The notes under the pieces are model-generated. The model worked only from the letters and a program-made list of their open reading frames with translations, was not told where the DNA came from and did not search any database. This document shows positions 25,760 through 37,373 of a stretch of DNA of 64,000 nt, one piece after another; position 1 is the first letter of the stretch, and each line of letters begins with the position of its first letter. The position numbers and the translations under genes are program-made. Source of the stretch: Haematobia irritans (taxonomy: Eukaryota > Arthropoda > Insecta > Diptera > Muscidae); NCBI RefSeq assembly GCF_050003625.1, contig NC_134398.1:63186891-63250890 (forward strand), read 5' to 3'.

Positions 25760-26488
25760 TATACCCTGCGCCACACTGTGGAAGAGGGTATTATAAGTTA
25801 GTGCATATGTTTGTAACACCCAGAAGGAGACGAGATAGACACATTGTGTCTTTGGCAATAATGCTCAGGGTGGGTCCCTGAGTCGATATAACCATGTCCG
25901 TCTGTCCGTCCGTCCGTCTGTCTGTGAACACATTTTTGTGATCAAAGTCTAGGTCGCAATTTAAGTCCAATCGCCTTCAAATTTGGCACGTGTTCCTAAT
26001 TTGGGTCAAAATAGAACTCTATTGATTTTGGAAGAAATCGGTTCAGATTTAGATATAGCTCCCATATATATCTTTCGCCCGCTATGGACTTATATGGCCC
26101 CATAAGCCAGATTTTTGGCCGAATTTGGTTGAAATTTTGCACTAGGAGTACAATTAGTGTGCAAAATTTGATTGAAATCGGTTCAGATTTAGATATAGCT
26201 CCCATATATATCTTTCGCCCGATATGGACTAATATGGTCCTAAAAGATATGGACTTATATGGCCCCAGAAGCCAAAGTTTTGGCCCAATTTGATTGAAAT
26301 TTTGCACTAGGAGTACAATTGGTAATATAGTCATGTGTGCCAGATTTGATTGAAATCGGTTCAGATTTAGATATAGCTCCCATATATATGTTTTTCTGAT
26401 TTCGACAAAAATGGTCAAAATACCAACATTTTCCTTGTTAAATCGCCACTGCTTAGTCGAAAAGTTGTAAAAATAACTCTAATTTTCC
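25760..26488 (+). mobile_element. Helentron-like element, second subfamily, plus orientation
   Basis: It begins TATACCCTGCGCCACACTG, then TTTGTAACACCCAGAAGGAG, GGGTCCCTGAGTCGATATAA and a GTCCGTCTGTCCGTCCGTCC block. The body has three ATATAGCTCCCATATATAT boxes, and the far end matches 21.42 kb in reverse. A partial internal duplication (GGACTTATATGGCCCC appears twice) lengthens one unit. Confidence 0.78.
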
Positions 26489-26583
26489 TAAACTGCTAAT
26501 ACATATATATCGAGCGATAAATCATAAATAAACTTTTGCGAAGTTTCCTTAAAATTGCTTCAGATTTAAATGTTTCCCATATT

Positions 26584-28671
26584 TATACCCTAAACCACAT
26601 AGTGGTCAGGGTATAATAAGTTTGATCGGCCAAAAAATGTGCCTACCAGAAATATTGATTTTAGACCCCATAAAATATATACCGATCGACTCAGAATCAC
26701 CTCCTGAGTCGATCTAGCGCTTGATGTCCGTCCGTCCGTCTGTCCATGTATTTGTTGTTCACAGGATTCCGGTCGCAATTATTAACCGATTTTGATTAAA
26801 TTTGGTACAGGGAGTTTTTTGGCCACAAGGACGAACGCTATTTGGAAGAAATCGGATCAAATTTAGATATAGCTCCCATACATATGTATCGCCCGATTTC
26901 GACAAATGGGGTCAAGTTGCTCGTTTTTTCAAACGGATCGTCACCAAATTTGGCAAAAGGTAATCTTTTCCATCGCCCTTTAAGTCTGCAAAATTTCATC
27001 CAAATCGGTTCAAATTTAGATATAGCTCTCATATATCTGTATCGCCCGATTTTCCCAAATTTGGCCACAAAACCTTTATTTATCAACCGATCTTACTCAA
27101 ATTTGGCTAAATATAATCTCCTATAGTACTAACTATATGTGCAAAAAATCATCGAAATCGGTTCAGATTTAGCTACAGCTCCCATACATATGTACCGCCC
27201 GATTTTTCTAAATTTGGCCATAAAAACCTTATTTATCAACCGATCTTACCCAAATTTGGCTAAATGTAGTCTTCTATGGCACTAACTATATGTGCAAAAA
27301 GTCATCGAAATCGGTTTAGTGTTAGATATAGCTCCCATATATATGTATAGCCCGATTTTCCCAAATTTGGCCATAGAACCCTTATTTATTAACCGATCTT
27401 ACTAAAAGTTGGCTAGATCCAGTCCTTTATAGTACTAACTATATGTGCAAAATTTCATCGAAATCGGTTCAGATGTAGATATAGCTCCCATACATGTGTC
27501 ACCCGATTTTGAAAAATTCGCCCCTAATAACCTTATGTTTGACCATACAGGCCTCATTTCTTAACTGATCTTACTCAAATCTTGCACAAGGTAACTTTTT
27601 GTGGTATTAATCAAACCCACAAAATACTATGCAAATTGGTTCCGATTTAGATATAGCTTCCGTATATATGCATCGCTCGATTTTCCCAAATTTGGCCATA
27701 GTACTCTTATTTATTAACCAATGTTACTCAAATTTCAAATTTTGATGTACTAGCCTATCGTATTTATACGTACTTGTAGCTCTTACATAAGAATATTGGT
27801 CGATGTTTACAAATTTGTATTTATTACCCACACTAATTTAACGATTTTCTCTTTTTTAATAATGGGCTCAATATTAGTGGCATACTAACTCCGTAGGCGC
27901 AATATCAACACAGCCAGTGTTGCTAGCAGTAGGGGAAATTCCCTATATGTAGGGTTTTTCTAATATGCAGCGTCTTGTAGGGACGTAGGGCCATAAAGTA
28001 GGACATTTTTACTCAACACAATTTGTAATAATTTTTACATTTTGGTGGCTCTAGAGGAGGAAATTAGAAGCCGGCAAGGCTTGATCTTTAACAATGTGTG
28101 GTAAACTTTATTCCTGTAAAAAATTTTGTCAACATTTTATTTTTCTATAGAACTTATTGTCAAAATTTTATTTCTATAGAAAAATTTCACACAAAAATTT
28201 GTTTATAGAAACTTTTTCCAAAATTTTATTTTTATACAGATTTAACAAAAAAGATTACTAATTTGGGTAGAATTCTACCAACTGTGGCAACCGTGGTGGT
28301 AATACAAATTTATATTCTAAGTTACATACGTTGCATATTCATGTTTTAAGATAATAAAGTACTTAGAACCATTTTTGTTTTGTAAAATTTTTAAATTTAA
28401 CGACAAATATAGTAGGGAAAATTGTTTGGATATGTATAGGAAAGTAGGGAACTTTTTTTGTCCTTGTAGGGTAAACCGAACATTTTCCCTGGCTACATTA
28501 ACTATGAGCTATAGTCAGATTGACACAAAGCACCCATAGACATGTACCCCTTAATTTTCTTAAATATGCAACTGCGGTTTATCTCCCAGACCTATATGTT
28601 ACCCCACAAATGCTTATGATTAGTAATTCTGTAATGGTCGGCCCCGCCCGACTTTCTACTTTACTTACTTG
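26584..28671 (+). mobile_element. Helentron-like element, third subfamily, with an insertion
   Basis: The 5' end is TATACCCTAAACCACATAGT at 26584, with a GTCCGTCCGTCCGTCTGTCC block near 26728. The body is a regular array: AAATCGG recurs at 27002, 27155, 27308 and 27461, exactly 153 bp apart. The 3' end has GGTCGGCCCCGCCCGACT, which can fold as a hairpin, followed by TTACTTACTTG at 28671. Sequence from about 27905 to 28500 is unlike the family and looks like a later insertion. Confidence 0.72.
27905..28500. mobile_element. Possible hAT-like insertion within the Helentron
   Basis: The left side reads CAGTGTTGCTAGCAGTAGGG and the right side ends ACATTTTCCCTGGCTAC. Both ends have a CAG(T/G)G-type start and iterated TAGGG phrases (GTAGGGTTTTT, GTAGGGACGTAGGG, AAGTAGGGAACT, TGTAGGGTAAA), which may be subterminal repeats. 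An 8 bp target duplication is not evident. A short stretch of the CTATAG minisatellite lies at about 28130-28240. Confidence 0.4.
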
Positions 28672-28921
28672 TTTTTTTACTAAAATTGTGTTCCACCCTA
28701 GTGCATTAGCCAACTTAAATTTTGAGTCTATAGATTTTGTAAAAGTCTATTAAATTCTGTCAAAATCGAGTGATATTTAAATGTATGTATTTGGGAGAAA
28801 CCTTTATATATAGCACCCAACACATTTGACGGATGTGATATGGTATCGAAAATTTAGATCTACAAAGTGGTGCAGGGTATAATATAGTCGGCCCCGCCCG
28901 ACTTTAGACTTTCCTTACTTG
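28672..28921 (+). mobile_element. Second Helentron 3' tail
   Basis: The end at 28850-28921 repeats the hairpin AGTCGGCCCCGCCCGACT and the CCTTACTTG terminus of the preceding element, about 250 bp downstream. It is preceded by TGGTGCAGGGTATAATA, the matching subterminal repeat. It is either a tandem tail duplication or the remnant of a second insertion. Confidence 0.6.
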
Positions 28922-30171
28922 TTGCAGATATGTAGAAATACAAATACATATCTTCGCGGGTCAATTTCTTAAAAAGATTATTGAGCTAAACTAAATATCA
29001 GCAGTGAGAAAAAATTTCCCGAATTAACGGCGATGTAAGATTGAATTTTGTGGAAAGTAATTTTTAAAATGTACGGGCCTTTTTCAAGTAATTGAAATAA
29101 TTGAGATCTGGTAATATTAACATTTGACAGTAACGTAAGCCATGCGAACGAACGAAAGTTAGAGAAACCCAAATCTAGACGAAAGTGTGTGACGACTGGT
29201 CGTTTGCAATTGCTATAAATTGCTGAAAATCAAATTTATCTCTTAAACATCACAACACGTAACTCAACTACAAAAGCCGCTAATTCAAAACAAAATTGAT
29301 CATTGACAAAACTAACATAACATTAGTATGTACACCCACAAATATTTTTGAACACAAAATATTGACCATATGTCTCGTATCATGAAATTTTGATTGAAAG
29401 CTCTTAGTTTGAATTGCTATGAATTCATTTTAGTTTTGGTCCATTCTTATATACATTTAAATATGATATTCACAAATTCAATGAAGTTAGAATACTTCTA
29501 TTTTCTATTAAAATTTTCATATTCTAGGCATTTGCCAAGTGTTGGCTCATTAGAATGCATTCTGGTGACGCAAATACAAGGAAAGCATACCAAGCGCGAA
29601 TATTAATCAAAATAACAAATATGTATGAGCCAAAGTTGCTGCCGTTTCGTCGTTCATCATTTGAAATGCATAGAATTTTTTAACAAATAAGCAATTTTCA
29701 AATAGTCTCGCTTATATTTTTTGTTGCTTTTGGTAAGATTTTCCACAGGATCTCATGCACATAGCTCATATTGGTATAGAAGGTATACTATTTGGGGCTT
29801 TTTGCTTCCGCTACAAAATCAGCATATTTATACTTTGTATGCATAAAAATAAGTATAGATATAAAACAGCACAAGAAAACAACATCAAAAACAACAATAT
29901 AATAACGCATATTTATGCCAATGTAATTGGGAAAACATCTGAGAATCGTGAACGTAATTTATAAGGAACTGTGACGTACATAACAGTCGAAAAAACAAAA
30001 ACACGGACACGGAATGTTGAACATCAGATGTACTGTAAGTGCACTATATCCGGCGTTGTGAAAAAGTATAGGCAATACCAGATTTACGTTAAATAATATA
30101 ACTCCAAGTTTCAAATGTTGATCAACGTACACAGATGCTATTAGGTCAACTACCAACAGAAAAATGTACTT
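28922..30171. other. AT-rich sequence without recognised features
   Basis: No element ends, RNA genes or domain-bearing open frames were seen. The open frames at 29394-29606, 29755-29964 and the minus-strand frame at 29959-30156 are short and show no recognisable composition. Confidence 0.4.
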
Positions 30172-30173
30172 TA

Positions 30174-31393
30174 CACAGAAAAAAAAGTATCTCGTAAATT
30201 TAAGAAGATTTTTACAATAATTTAATCCAAGAATTTTCCAGAATTTTAGTTCATTTTTCGTATCTTCGAAGAAAATTAACTACTCGAAAGGAAATTTTTC
30301 AAATTCTAAGTAGCAATCGTTTAGTTCATGGCCTACGAAATACGATGGAAATTTCCTTAGAAAATTTCTTAACTGTTAGTTAAAAATTCGTTTGTCATGC
30401 TATAAAACTACTTGTGAAATGTAAAGTATTTTCTAAATAATAAGTGCAATTTACTATAAGATTTTTTTGTATGAGAAAATATTTGTTTACGAAAAATTAA
30501 CTTGAAAGTGGATAGCAATTTCTTACTGACAATTCCTATAGTTAATAATTGTTGGTAAAAAATTACCCAATGAAATAGATTAAGTTCACATGTAATTAAA
30601 TTTATAGACATTTTCGTCAAAAATGGTAGATAACATTTCATGAAAATTTTGCAAATTTTTCAACAAAATTTTCAACAAATTGTTTTGTTGCCTAAAATAG
30701 TTGACTGCTATCGATATGAAAACAAAAATACAAGACTGGGTACGCGCACATCGCTGAGAATATGAACGAAAGCTAAAAGAATTATGAGAAGAATAGCATA
30801 TAGCGAATATAGCACTGGACAAAAAGTTGTCAATATTCTTCTTAGACCCTGGACTACTCAAATTTAAAATCGTCATACATTTACAAAACTGGGTATAGAA
30901 TTTTCCACACAAAAATGTTACACGTTCCCCGTCCAAAAATAACATTTTGGTCATATTACTTCTCTGTGTGTACTTAATAAAATATCTCCAAAATTGTTCC
31001 GGCAATTTTGGTGCAATTCATAGCATAATTCTGTCAATTTTAATTTCAATTCAATTTTTTGTTAATACATCAATAAATTTGTTACAGGTCATTGATAGAC
31101 TCCAACAAACCACATACAAATTTTTTCGTTCAAATTCCAAAATACTTGTTGAGTTTTAAACGTAACGTTCAACAACAAATATTTTGTTCTGTTGGATGCT
31201 CAACAAAATACCTACAAATTATATTATTGAGAACACAAATTATTTGTTGCCTTCTGATGGTAACGATTGCTAACAACTTTTTTGTAATAATGGTTATCAA
31301 AAGTACAAATTAGTTTGTTGCAGGAAAATTAACAAATTTTGTAATTGATTTTCCAACAAAAGTTATTGGTTCTCAAACTTATTTTTATCTGTG
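30174..31393. mobile_element. TA-flanked element with CACAGA termini, about 1.2 kb
   Basis: The left end reads TA-CACAGAAAAAAAAGT and the right end ACTTATTTTTATCTGTG-TA, giving imperfect inverted repeats of about 17 bp flanked by TA. The left 490 bp (30172-30660) reappears inverted at about 36003-36490, the right end of D1. The right half is different and rich in CAACAAA/TTTGTTG phrases. No coding frame is supported. The TA flank and CAC start suggest a cut-and-paste element, but the superfamily is open. Confidence 0.6.
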
Positions 31394-32775
31394 TACTGTA
31401 AATGTCCAAGCCATTTAAAATCGCTTTCAAGCCTACTTGTGCAGACCTTTAATTGGAAGTCAAAGAAATACCAAATTTAAGCTTGTAGGGTACCAGCGTA
31501 AAATTAAGTCATGTCTTCTAAACAGCCAATAAAGCAGAAACAGAGCAAAGTACTCCTTCAACTAACAAAAATAAGACAACGAATATGATAACAATATAAA
31601 TGCATAAATAATGACTTTGTTTGTAACAACATAGTTTAAAGAATTTTAAAAATCTCCACAGCATAGTTTTCCTATGCAGGGCAATTGAATAGTTTTGATA
31701 GAACAAAAAAAAAAAAAAATTACCAAAACCGAGAAGACAAAATGTATATTACATAAACTGCATGCATTATTATTGATAAACACAGAGGAATAAAAAATAC
31801 ACCAAACAGAGTTACCAAAGTACAAAATTTATGTTCCATGTTTTTAAATCCACTTAGATATAGTAGTAGTAATGCTATTTTCTAGTAGTAATGTTATTGT
31901 ATTGTAACTGTAACTGTCGTAGGGTCTGATCGACTATGTTACATTCATGCAGAAAGAAATAAAAAAATAAATATAGCCCCATATATAGCGATTTCTAGAC
32001 TTTAGATTGTAAATGAAGTGTGGTATTAAACACTATCCTCCCGTCAAAGGGCTTCCGAAATGTAAACTGATACAAGTTCATAATCATAATTTGAATTTCT
32101 TATTTCCAGATCTACTACGTGAAATAAATTTTTGTTAATTGTATTGTTGGTAGGGTGAATCTTAATATGCCAAATATTTTGCTTTCTAGCAAGATCCATG
32201 TAAGCTAAAGAAAAATTGCTTCACGAGCAACATTACTGTGATTGGGAACACAAAATCCCATCTTACATACTTACCTTAAAAAGCCCATACTTGCCTGCTA
32301 TTTCTTTAACATCTTTAAGCTGTTCTGTTCATATAGCAACTTTAAGCTGTATCCTACCTATGTTTTCATTCACCCAATCCATAGACCTTATAATACATAG
32401 ATGAGCCATGGGTGTCAAACTATGTTTGACAGTTCAGAAGATTAAGAATAAACGAGAAAAATAGGAGCACGCTTACAATCTCTTTCGTTTTCCTTTTTGT
32501 AGTGGGACAACCAGTGCTTACGAATTCCACTTACTGCGCAAGGGGTCTGTAATTAGGAATAAAAACTAAAAAATTTGGTAGGCAACGTTTCTAAGCAACA
32601 TTGGTTTTTGTTTGTTCGTTTTTTTTTTCAAATTTGTTTTTCAATTTTCTGAAATCGGGCATAAATCAATTTTTATTGAGTTTCACATCTTTTCCAGATT
32701 ATCAATTAATTTGTATTGAGTTGTACATCCTTTCCAGATATATATAAGGTACGTGTGAAAATAATTAATTAAAAT
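31394..32775. other. Sequence without recognised features; possible upstream region of the tnp2-like gene
   Basis: A poly-A run at 31707 and a scrap of Helentron array (ATAGCCCCATATATAGCG near 31975) are the only repeats noticed. Just upstream of the next gene, CACATCTTTTCCAGAT and a variant of the same phrase occur about 40 bp apart near 32687 and 32727. Confidence 0.4.
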
Positions 32776-33612
32776 ATGGAGGGATTTTCGTCCAGAAACT
32801 TAAAGCGAATAGCGCGTAAGGAAGAAAATAAGTTATTATACGAACTGTTGCTCCAGGGCAATATTTTCATGCTGGTGTAAAACCTTACTTATATAAACTA
32901 AATGTATACGAAACGCCAGTGATACTTTTAGATATTAATATTGACGGCGTTCCATTATTCAAAAGCTCCAAAACATCTCTGTGGCCCATATTGGGATATT
33001 TCGCCAACGTCGAAAACTTTGGAGTTTTTTTTTTAATTGGTTGTTACTTGGGTAATACCAAACCATATAATATCGATCAATATTTACATGATTTTGTTAC
33101 AGAATTTTCAGATTTAAAAGAAAATCGGGTTTTTATAGACAACTACCAAGTACGAATAGAAATACGCGCATTTATATGTGATTCGGTTAAGAGTCCATCG
33201 AATATATTGCAACAACTTTCAAATAATATAAAAGATCAAAAAGCTTCATTTAAAAATTTAGGGTTGGAACGATCGAAACGGGGTTGTGTGACTGGTTATA
33301 TAACACAAGAATTTAAACTAGGCAACTAGGCAACAAATAATGTATGCAATTTGCGATGCGATGTTCCCTTCAAAATTTCACAATTTTGTGAAGAATCAAA
33401 AAAACATAAGTATTTTATAGAGATATTCCAACATTAGAAATTTTTTTGAAGCTCCTTTACAGTCAAGAAACGACTTACGCATAATATTAGCAAATACAAA
33501 TAAAACGCAGGAAGAAGAACAATTTGAAATGGAAGAAGTGAATTTTAAATACATGGCCATTCCTTATAAAAATGAATTTGTATTAATTCCTATTGTACAA
33601 ACATATGAATAA
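32776..33612 (+). pseudogene. Broken tnp2-type transposase gene
   Basis: The first ATG opens a 34-codon frame that stops at 32878-32880. The core frame is 32919-33329, with the landmarks DGVPLFKSS, LWPILGYF, FLIGCYLGN and AFICD in the order and spacing I associate with insect tnp2-like (CACTA/EnSpm-related) transposases. A third open piece, about 33450-33612, ends with FKYMAIPYKNEFVLIPIV, resembling the family's C-terminus. The pieces are in different frames, and regions between them, including the usual Cys-rich segment after AFICD, are missing or unrecognisable. The total is far shorter than a normal protein of this family. The gene lies 155 bp (D1 removed) from the co-oriented DUF4806 gene. 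The family call is from memory and moderate. Confidence 0.6.
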
Positions 33613-34269
33613 ATTTTAGGCACGTATTTTCTTAGAAATACACTGAAAAAACAGTGAACCCTTTTCCATTGCAAAATGAACTAATCTGTAGTAATATTGA
33701 CCATGATTTAGCCCTTAAGATTTTTTTCAACTTGTCTAGTTTATAATTTTCTTGAATCTTAGTTCATCAATAACATTGTAGTTTAGTTCATTTTTACAAC
33801 ACCATAAGATTTATATACCCCTACCAAGTTAAAAAGTCAGTATTATTTTGGTTTACTTGCTTATTTTGTGAGAAACCCGATAATAAAAATTGGTTAACAG
33901 TCTCTTTAAAATGTCGACGACTAAACTATTTTTAAATCAATCATTCTACAGTACAGAGAAATTAAATAATTAAAGGAACAACAAACCGTTTTACTATTAT
34001 GAAAATTTTCATACATTAAAATTAAACTTTCTTTAAGCAAAAGTACTTTATTATAAAAACTTATGATGAAAGTTCTTAATACAATGTTTTTTATGAATAA
34101 AAATTATGACAACGTGGAACAGAGAGTAGTTCATTTGTCCTTTTATTCATCGTAGGTAATTTTTTCACATACCTTGCTGGAAAAAAATAGAAACAATAAT
34201 GAAAATTGTTAAAAATTAACACCATGTAATGAAATATAATTTTTAATTCTTCATTTTAGCTTGTAACTT

Positions 34270-34346
34270 ACAATATTTGGGGCATTTTATCAAATGGTGT
34301 AAGGAATTTAACTTTTCTTTGGAAAACGTATCTCATAAAATTTGTA
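34270..34346 (-). other. Exon-like segment in D1, copy 1
   Basis: The minus strand is open across 25 codons (phrases NFMRYVF and KFLTPFDKMPQ) and runs into a GTAAGT donor. The acceptor, CAG in copy 2 (62862-62860), is CAA here, so this copy would not splice normally. The same frame is open in copy 2, which supports real coding ancestry. Confidence 0.45.
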
Positions 34347-34476
34347 CTTGAAACAATTAGAGAAATAATGAAGTATTCTAAATAAACTCATAAAACTGTG
34401 TTGGTATCGATGTGAAAGATATAATAAAATAAATATTCTAGTTGAAAGAAAGCCAAAGTTTTAATATAAAACTTAC

Positions 34477-34542
34477 CAATTCTCTATTAAATTGTACGCT
34501 GAGGGGAAATATAAAAAGTTGTCCAAATTTATTTGGGTTACT
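34477..34542 (-). other. Exon-like cassette in D1 (66 nt)
   Basis: On the minus strand, a T-rich TTTAATTTCAG acceptor is followed by 66 nt open in one frame (NLDNFLYFPSAYNL) and then TTG/GTAAGT. Inside, a second acceptor (TTTCCCCTCAG) would leave a 22 nt microexon. Related cassettes lie near 34950-35020, 35190-35240 and 35366-35418. Confidence 0.4.
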
Positions 34543-35365
34543 CTGAAATTAAATATTTATTTTTTACATTAAATAAAATTATTAAATAGGTTTTCAAAAA
34601 ATTTAATGAAAAAAATAATAATATGCATAAAAAACCAAATATTCTTGATATCCCTAGACAGTCATCATTCGTCAAAATGACGACACGTAATTTCATTTTC
34701 GATTTAAAATGCATTTAATCTATTGGGAAATGGTAAATTTAAGTTATACTAATTCGACCGTTTTATGAATTTTTGTTTTATACTACTTAAAACGAAATTT
34801 AGTAAGAAACTAAATTCAAGTTTGGTTCACTTTTCGCTCACGATGAAAATTATAGCGTCTTGAAATCAGCCGTAGTCAAAATGACGAAGGATGACGTTAA
34901 TGTACAAAAAATAAGGATGGCTGTCCAGGGTTAAAACAAAGTTAAAGAATCCTTACCAATTCACTATTAAATTACAGGCAAAGGAGTACTAAAAATTTGT
35001 CCAAAGTTTTAAGGGGTTATTCTGAAATTAAATATTTGTTTATACATCAAAAATATTACATTGGTTTCCAATAAATTTATTAAAGAAATACTAAACTAAG
35101 GTATTAAAAACCTGTAATTTTGATGAAAAAAAGGTCATAAAAACGTAAATATTCTAGTTGAAATAAAGCCAATTTTTAAAAGAAAACTTACCAATTCTCT
35201 ATTTTTTAAATTTGTTCGAAACCATCTGGAGTTGCTCTGAAATTAAATATTGTTTTTACAACAAAGAAAAACATTAAACTGATTTCCAAAAAAAATAATT
35301 AACAAATAATAATATACATAAAAAATATTCTTTTTAAAAGAAAGTCATATTAAAAAAATACTTAC

Positions 35366-35418
35366 CAATTTATGAATAAACTATACGCTGAGATATAACA
35401 AAAATTTTCCAAATTCAT
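35366..35418 (-). other. Exon-like cassette in D1 (53 nt)
   Basis: The minus strand reads an ATTTCAG acceptor, then MNLENFCYISAYSLFIN, then a TTG/GTAAGT donor. The internal acceptor CTCAG again lies exactly 22 nt before the donor. Its similarity to the 34477-34542 cassette at the protein level (NL-NF-Y-SAY-L) suggests exon duplication. Confidence 0.4.
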
Positions 35419-37373
35419 CTGAAATTGAATATTATTTTTTTACATAGAATAATAAAAATTTCAATACACTACCAACATATTTTCCTAAATATTCTTAATA
35501 ACTTTTTTCTAAACTACTGATAAAATATTAATAACTTTCATTTAAAAGGTTTAATTATCAAACACAAATATATGTCTCAAAAATCCAAAATATTCCACGT
35601 CTTTATATTCCCTTGTTGCATACCAGCTAAAAAGATGCAACAGCCCACGCCAACGCCAACTATACAACTGAAGCATGCCAAACAAAACCAAGCAAAGCCA
35701 AAACATTCCTACAACAACAAAAACACATGTGCCTTTATTGAAAACAACACCTCATCCAGCCAAATAAACCATCCGCGAATAACAAACACACACACAAACC
35801 ACTAAATGGACAAAAATAAAAACAACCCCACACTCATGTATACACAACAAAACTCAAGTAACATCATCTTTACATTAATCACATTCCACTATGCCGATAA
35901 AGATCTCTGTATTATGCATTAGTTCATCTCATCTGCTGACAATTTACTCTAAGAATAATATTCGTAAAGGCACACCAGTTTATGAACGATGAAACGTTTA
36001 ACTTAAAATTTGCAAAATTTTCATGAAATGTTATCTACCATTTTTGATGAAAATGTCTATAAATTTAATTACATGTGAACTAAAAATATTTCATTGGGTA
36101 ATTTTTTACCAACAATTATTAACTATAGGAATTGTCAGTAAGAAATTCCTATCCACTTTCAAGTTCATTTTTCGTAAAAAAAATATTTTCTCATACAAAA
36201 AAATCTTATAGTATATTGCACTTATTATTTAGAAAATACTTTACATTTCACAAGTAGTTTTATAGCATGACAAACGAATTTTTAACTACCAGTTAAGAAA
36301 TTTTTTAAGGAAGTTTCCATCGTATTTTGTAAGCCATGAACTAAACGATTGCTACTTAGAATTTGTAAAATTTCCTTTCGAGTAGTTAATTTTCGTTGAA
36401 GATACGAAAAATGAACTAAAATTCTGGAAAATTCTTGTAATAAATTATTGTAAAAATCTTCTTAAATTTACGAGACACTTTTTTTCTGTGTAGATATAGT
36501 TAAAAAAATTAAGATTGGACACTCGTATAGGATTAGTTTGATAGTTTTTAATTAATTTTAGTTAAATAAAAACAAAAAAACATTCAAGAAACCTCCAGAA
36601 TATTTAATATTACAGAAAATGTCTAAGAATTTCACCAATTTTCATAAAACAAAAACTTTTCAAGGAAGTGGCGAATTCAAATATAGCAAAAATGAAGAAT
36701 TTAATAACAAGTTGGACGAGATTTTATAAAATCAAGCTCTGATGGATGCAAACCTCGATGGTAAGTGATCATATTGTTCAATATTTTTAATACATTCATA
36801 TTTATTATTTTTTTCATATTTTTTTCTAGAAATACAAAATATATTGAAACTAAGAGAATGTCTAGAAGGTATATAAAAGCTATGTTTAAAAAGGATATAT
36901 GTATATTAATTATTTTATTTATTTGTATAGAAGAGAATATGGCACGGCAGTCTAAAATGATGACAGTTTTGAAGCAATTAGTAAACAAAAATATTAATGT
37001 TGGCCCACCTATCGATTTTCCGGTGGAATCTTTTGAAGATATGGAAGCAGTAAATTTAAAAATTGCAGACGATGTCGATAAATATGTAAGCATTTTATAG
37101 CAAGTTAAAAATCACTTAAAACTTATAAAATGTTATATCATCATATCATTATTTAGGTGGCCATAATAAGAACAATATGTCATCCCGGTGGCATATACAA
37201 AAATTTCGACAGAATGTTCTCAATGCCAGTAATACTGGCATATAATTATGATGGCATTAATAATAAAGGACCTTTTGAGGAATTAAAAGCACTAAATAGT
37301 GCTATATATGGTAATATTTCTTATATTACTTTCTATTTGTATATTTATTGACTAATATATTTTTATACCCTCC

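Larger units (their letters stand above)
33641..36490. mobile_element. D1 repeat, copy 1 (TA-flanked, about 2.85 kb)
   Basis: It starts TA-CACTGAAAAAACAGTG and appears to end at CTTTTTTTCTGTG-TA (36490-36492). The first ~2.17 kb match 62122-64000 closely with a 28,481 bp offset. The last ~490 bp match 30172-30660 in reverse. The interior has several diverged cassettes around CTTACCAATT and CTCTGAAATTAAATATTT that look like exons on the minus strand. The segment near 35630-35810 is CA-rich (CCAACGCCAACTATACAACT). It separates the two genes at 33.6 and 36.6 kb, consistent with insertion between them. Confidence 0.65.
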
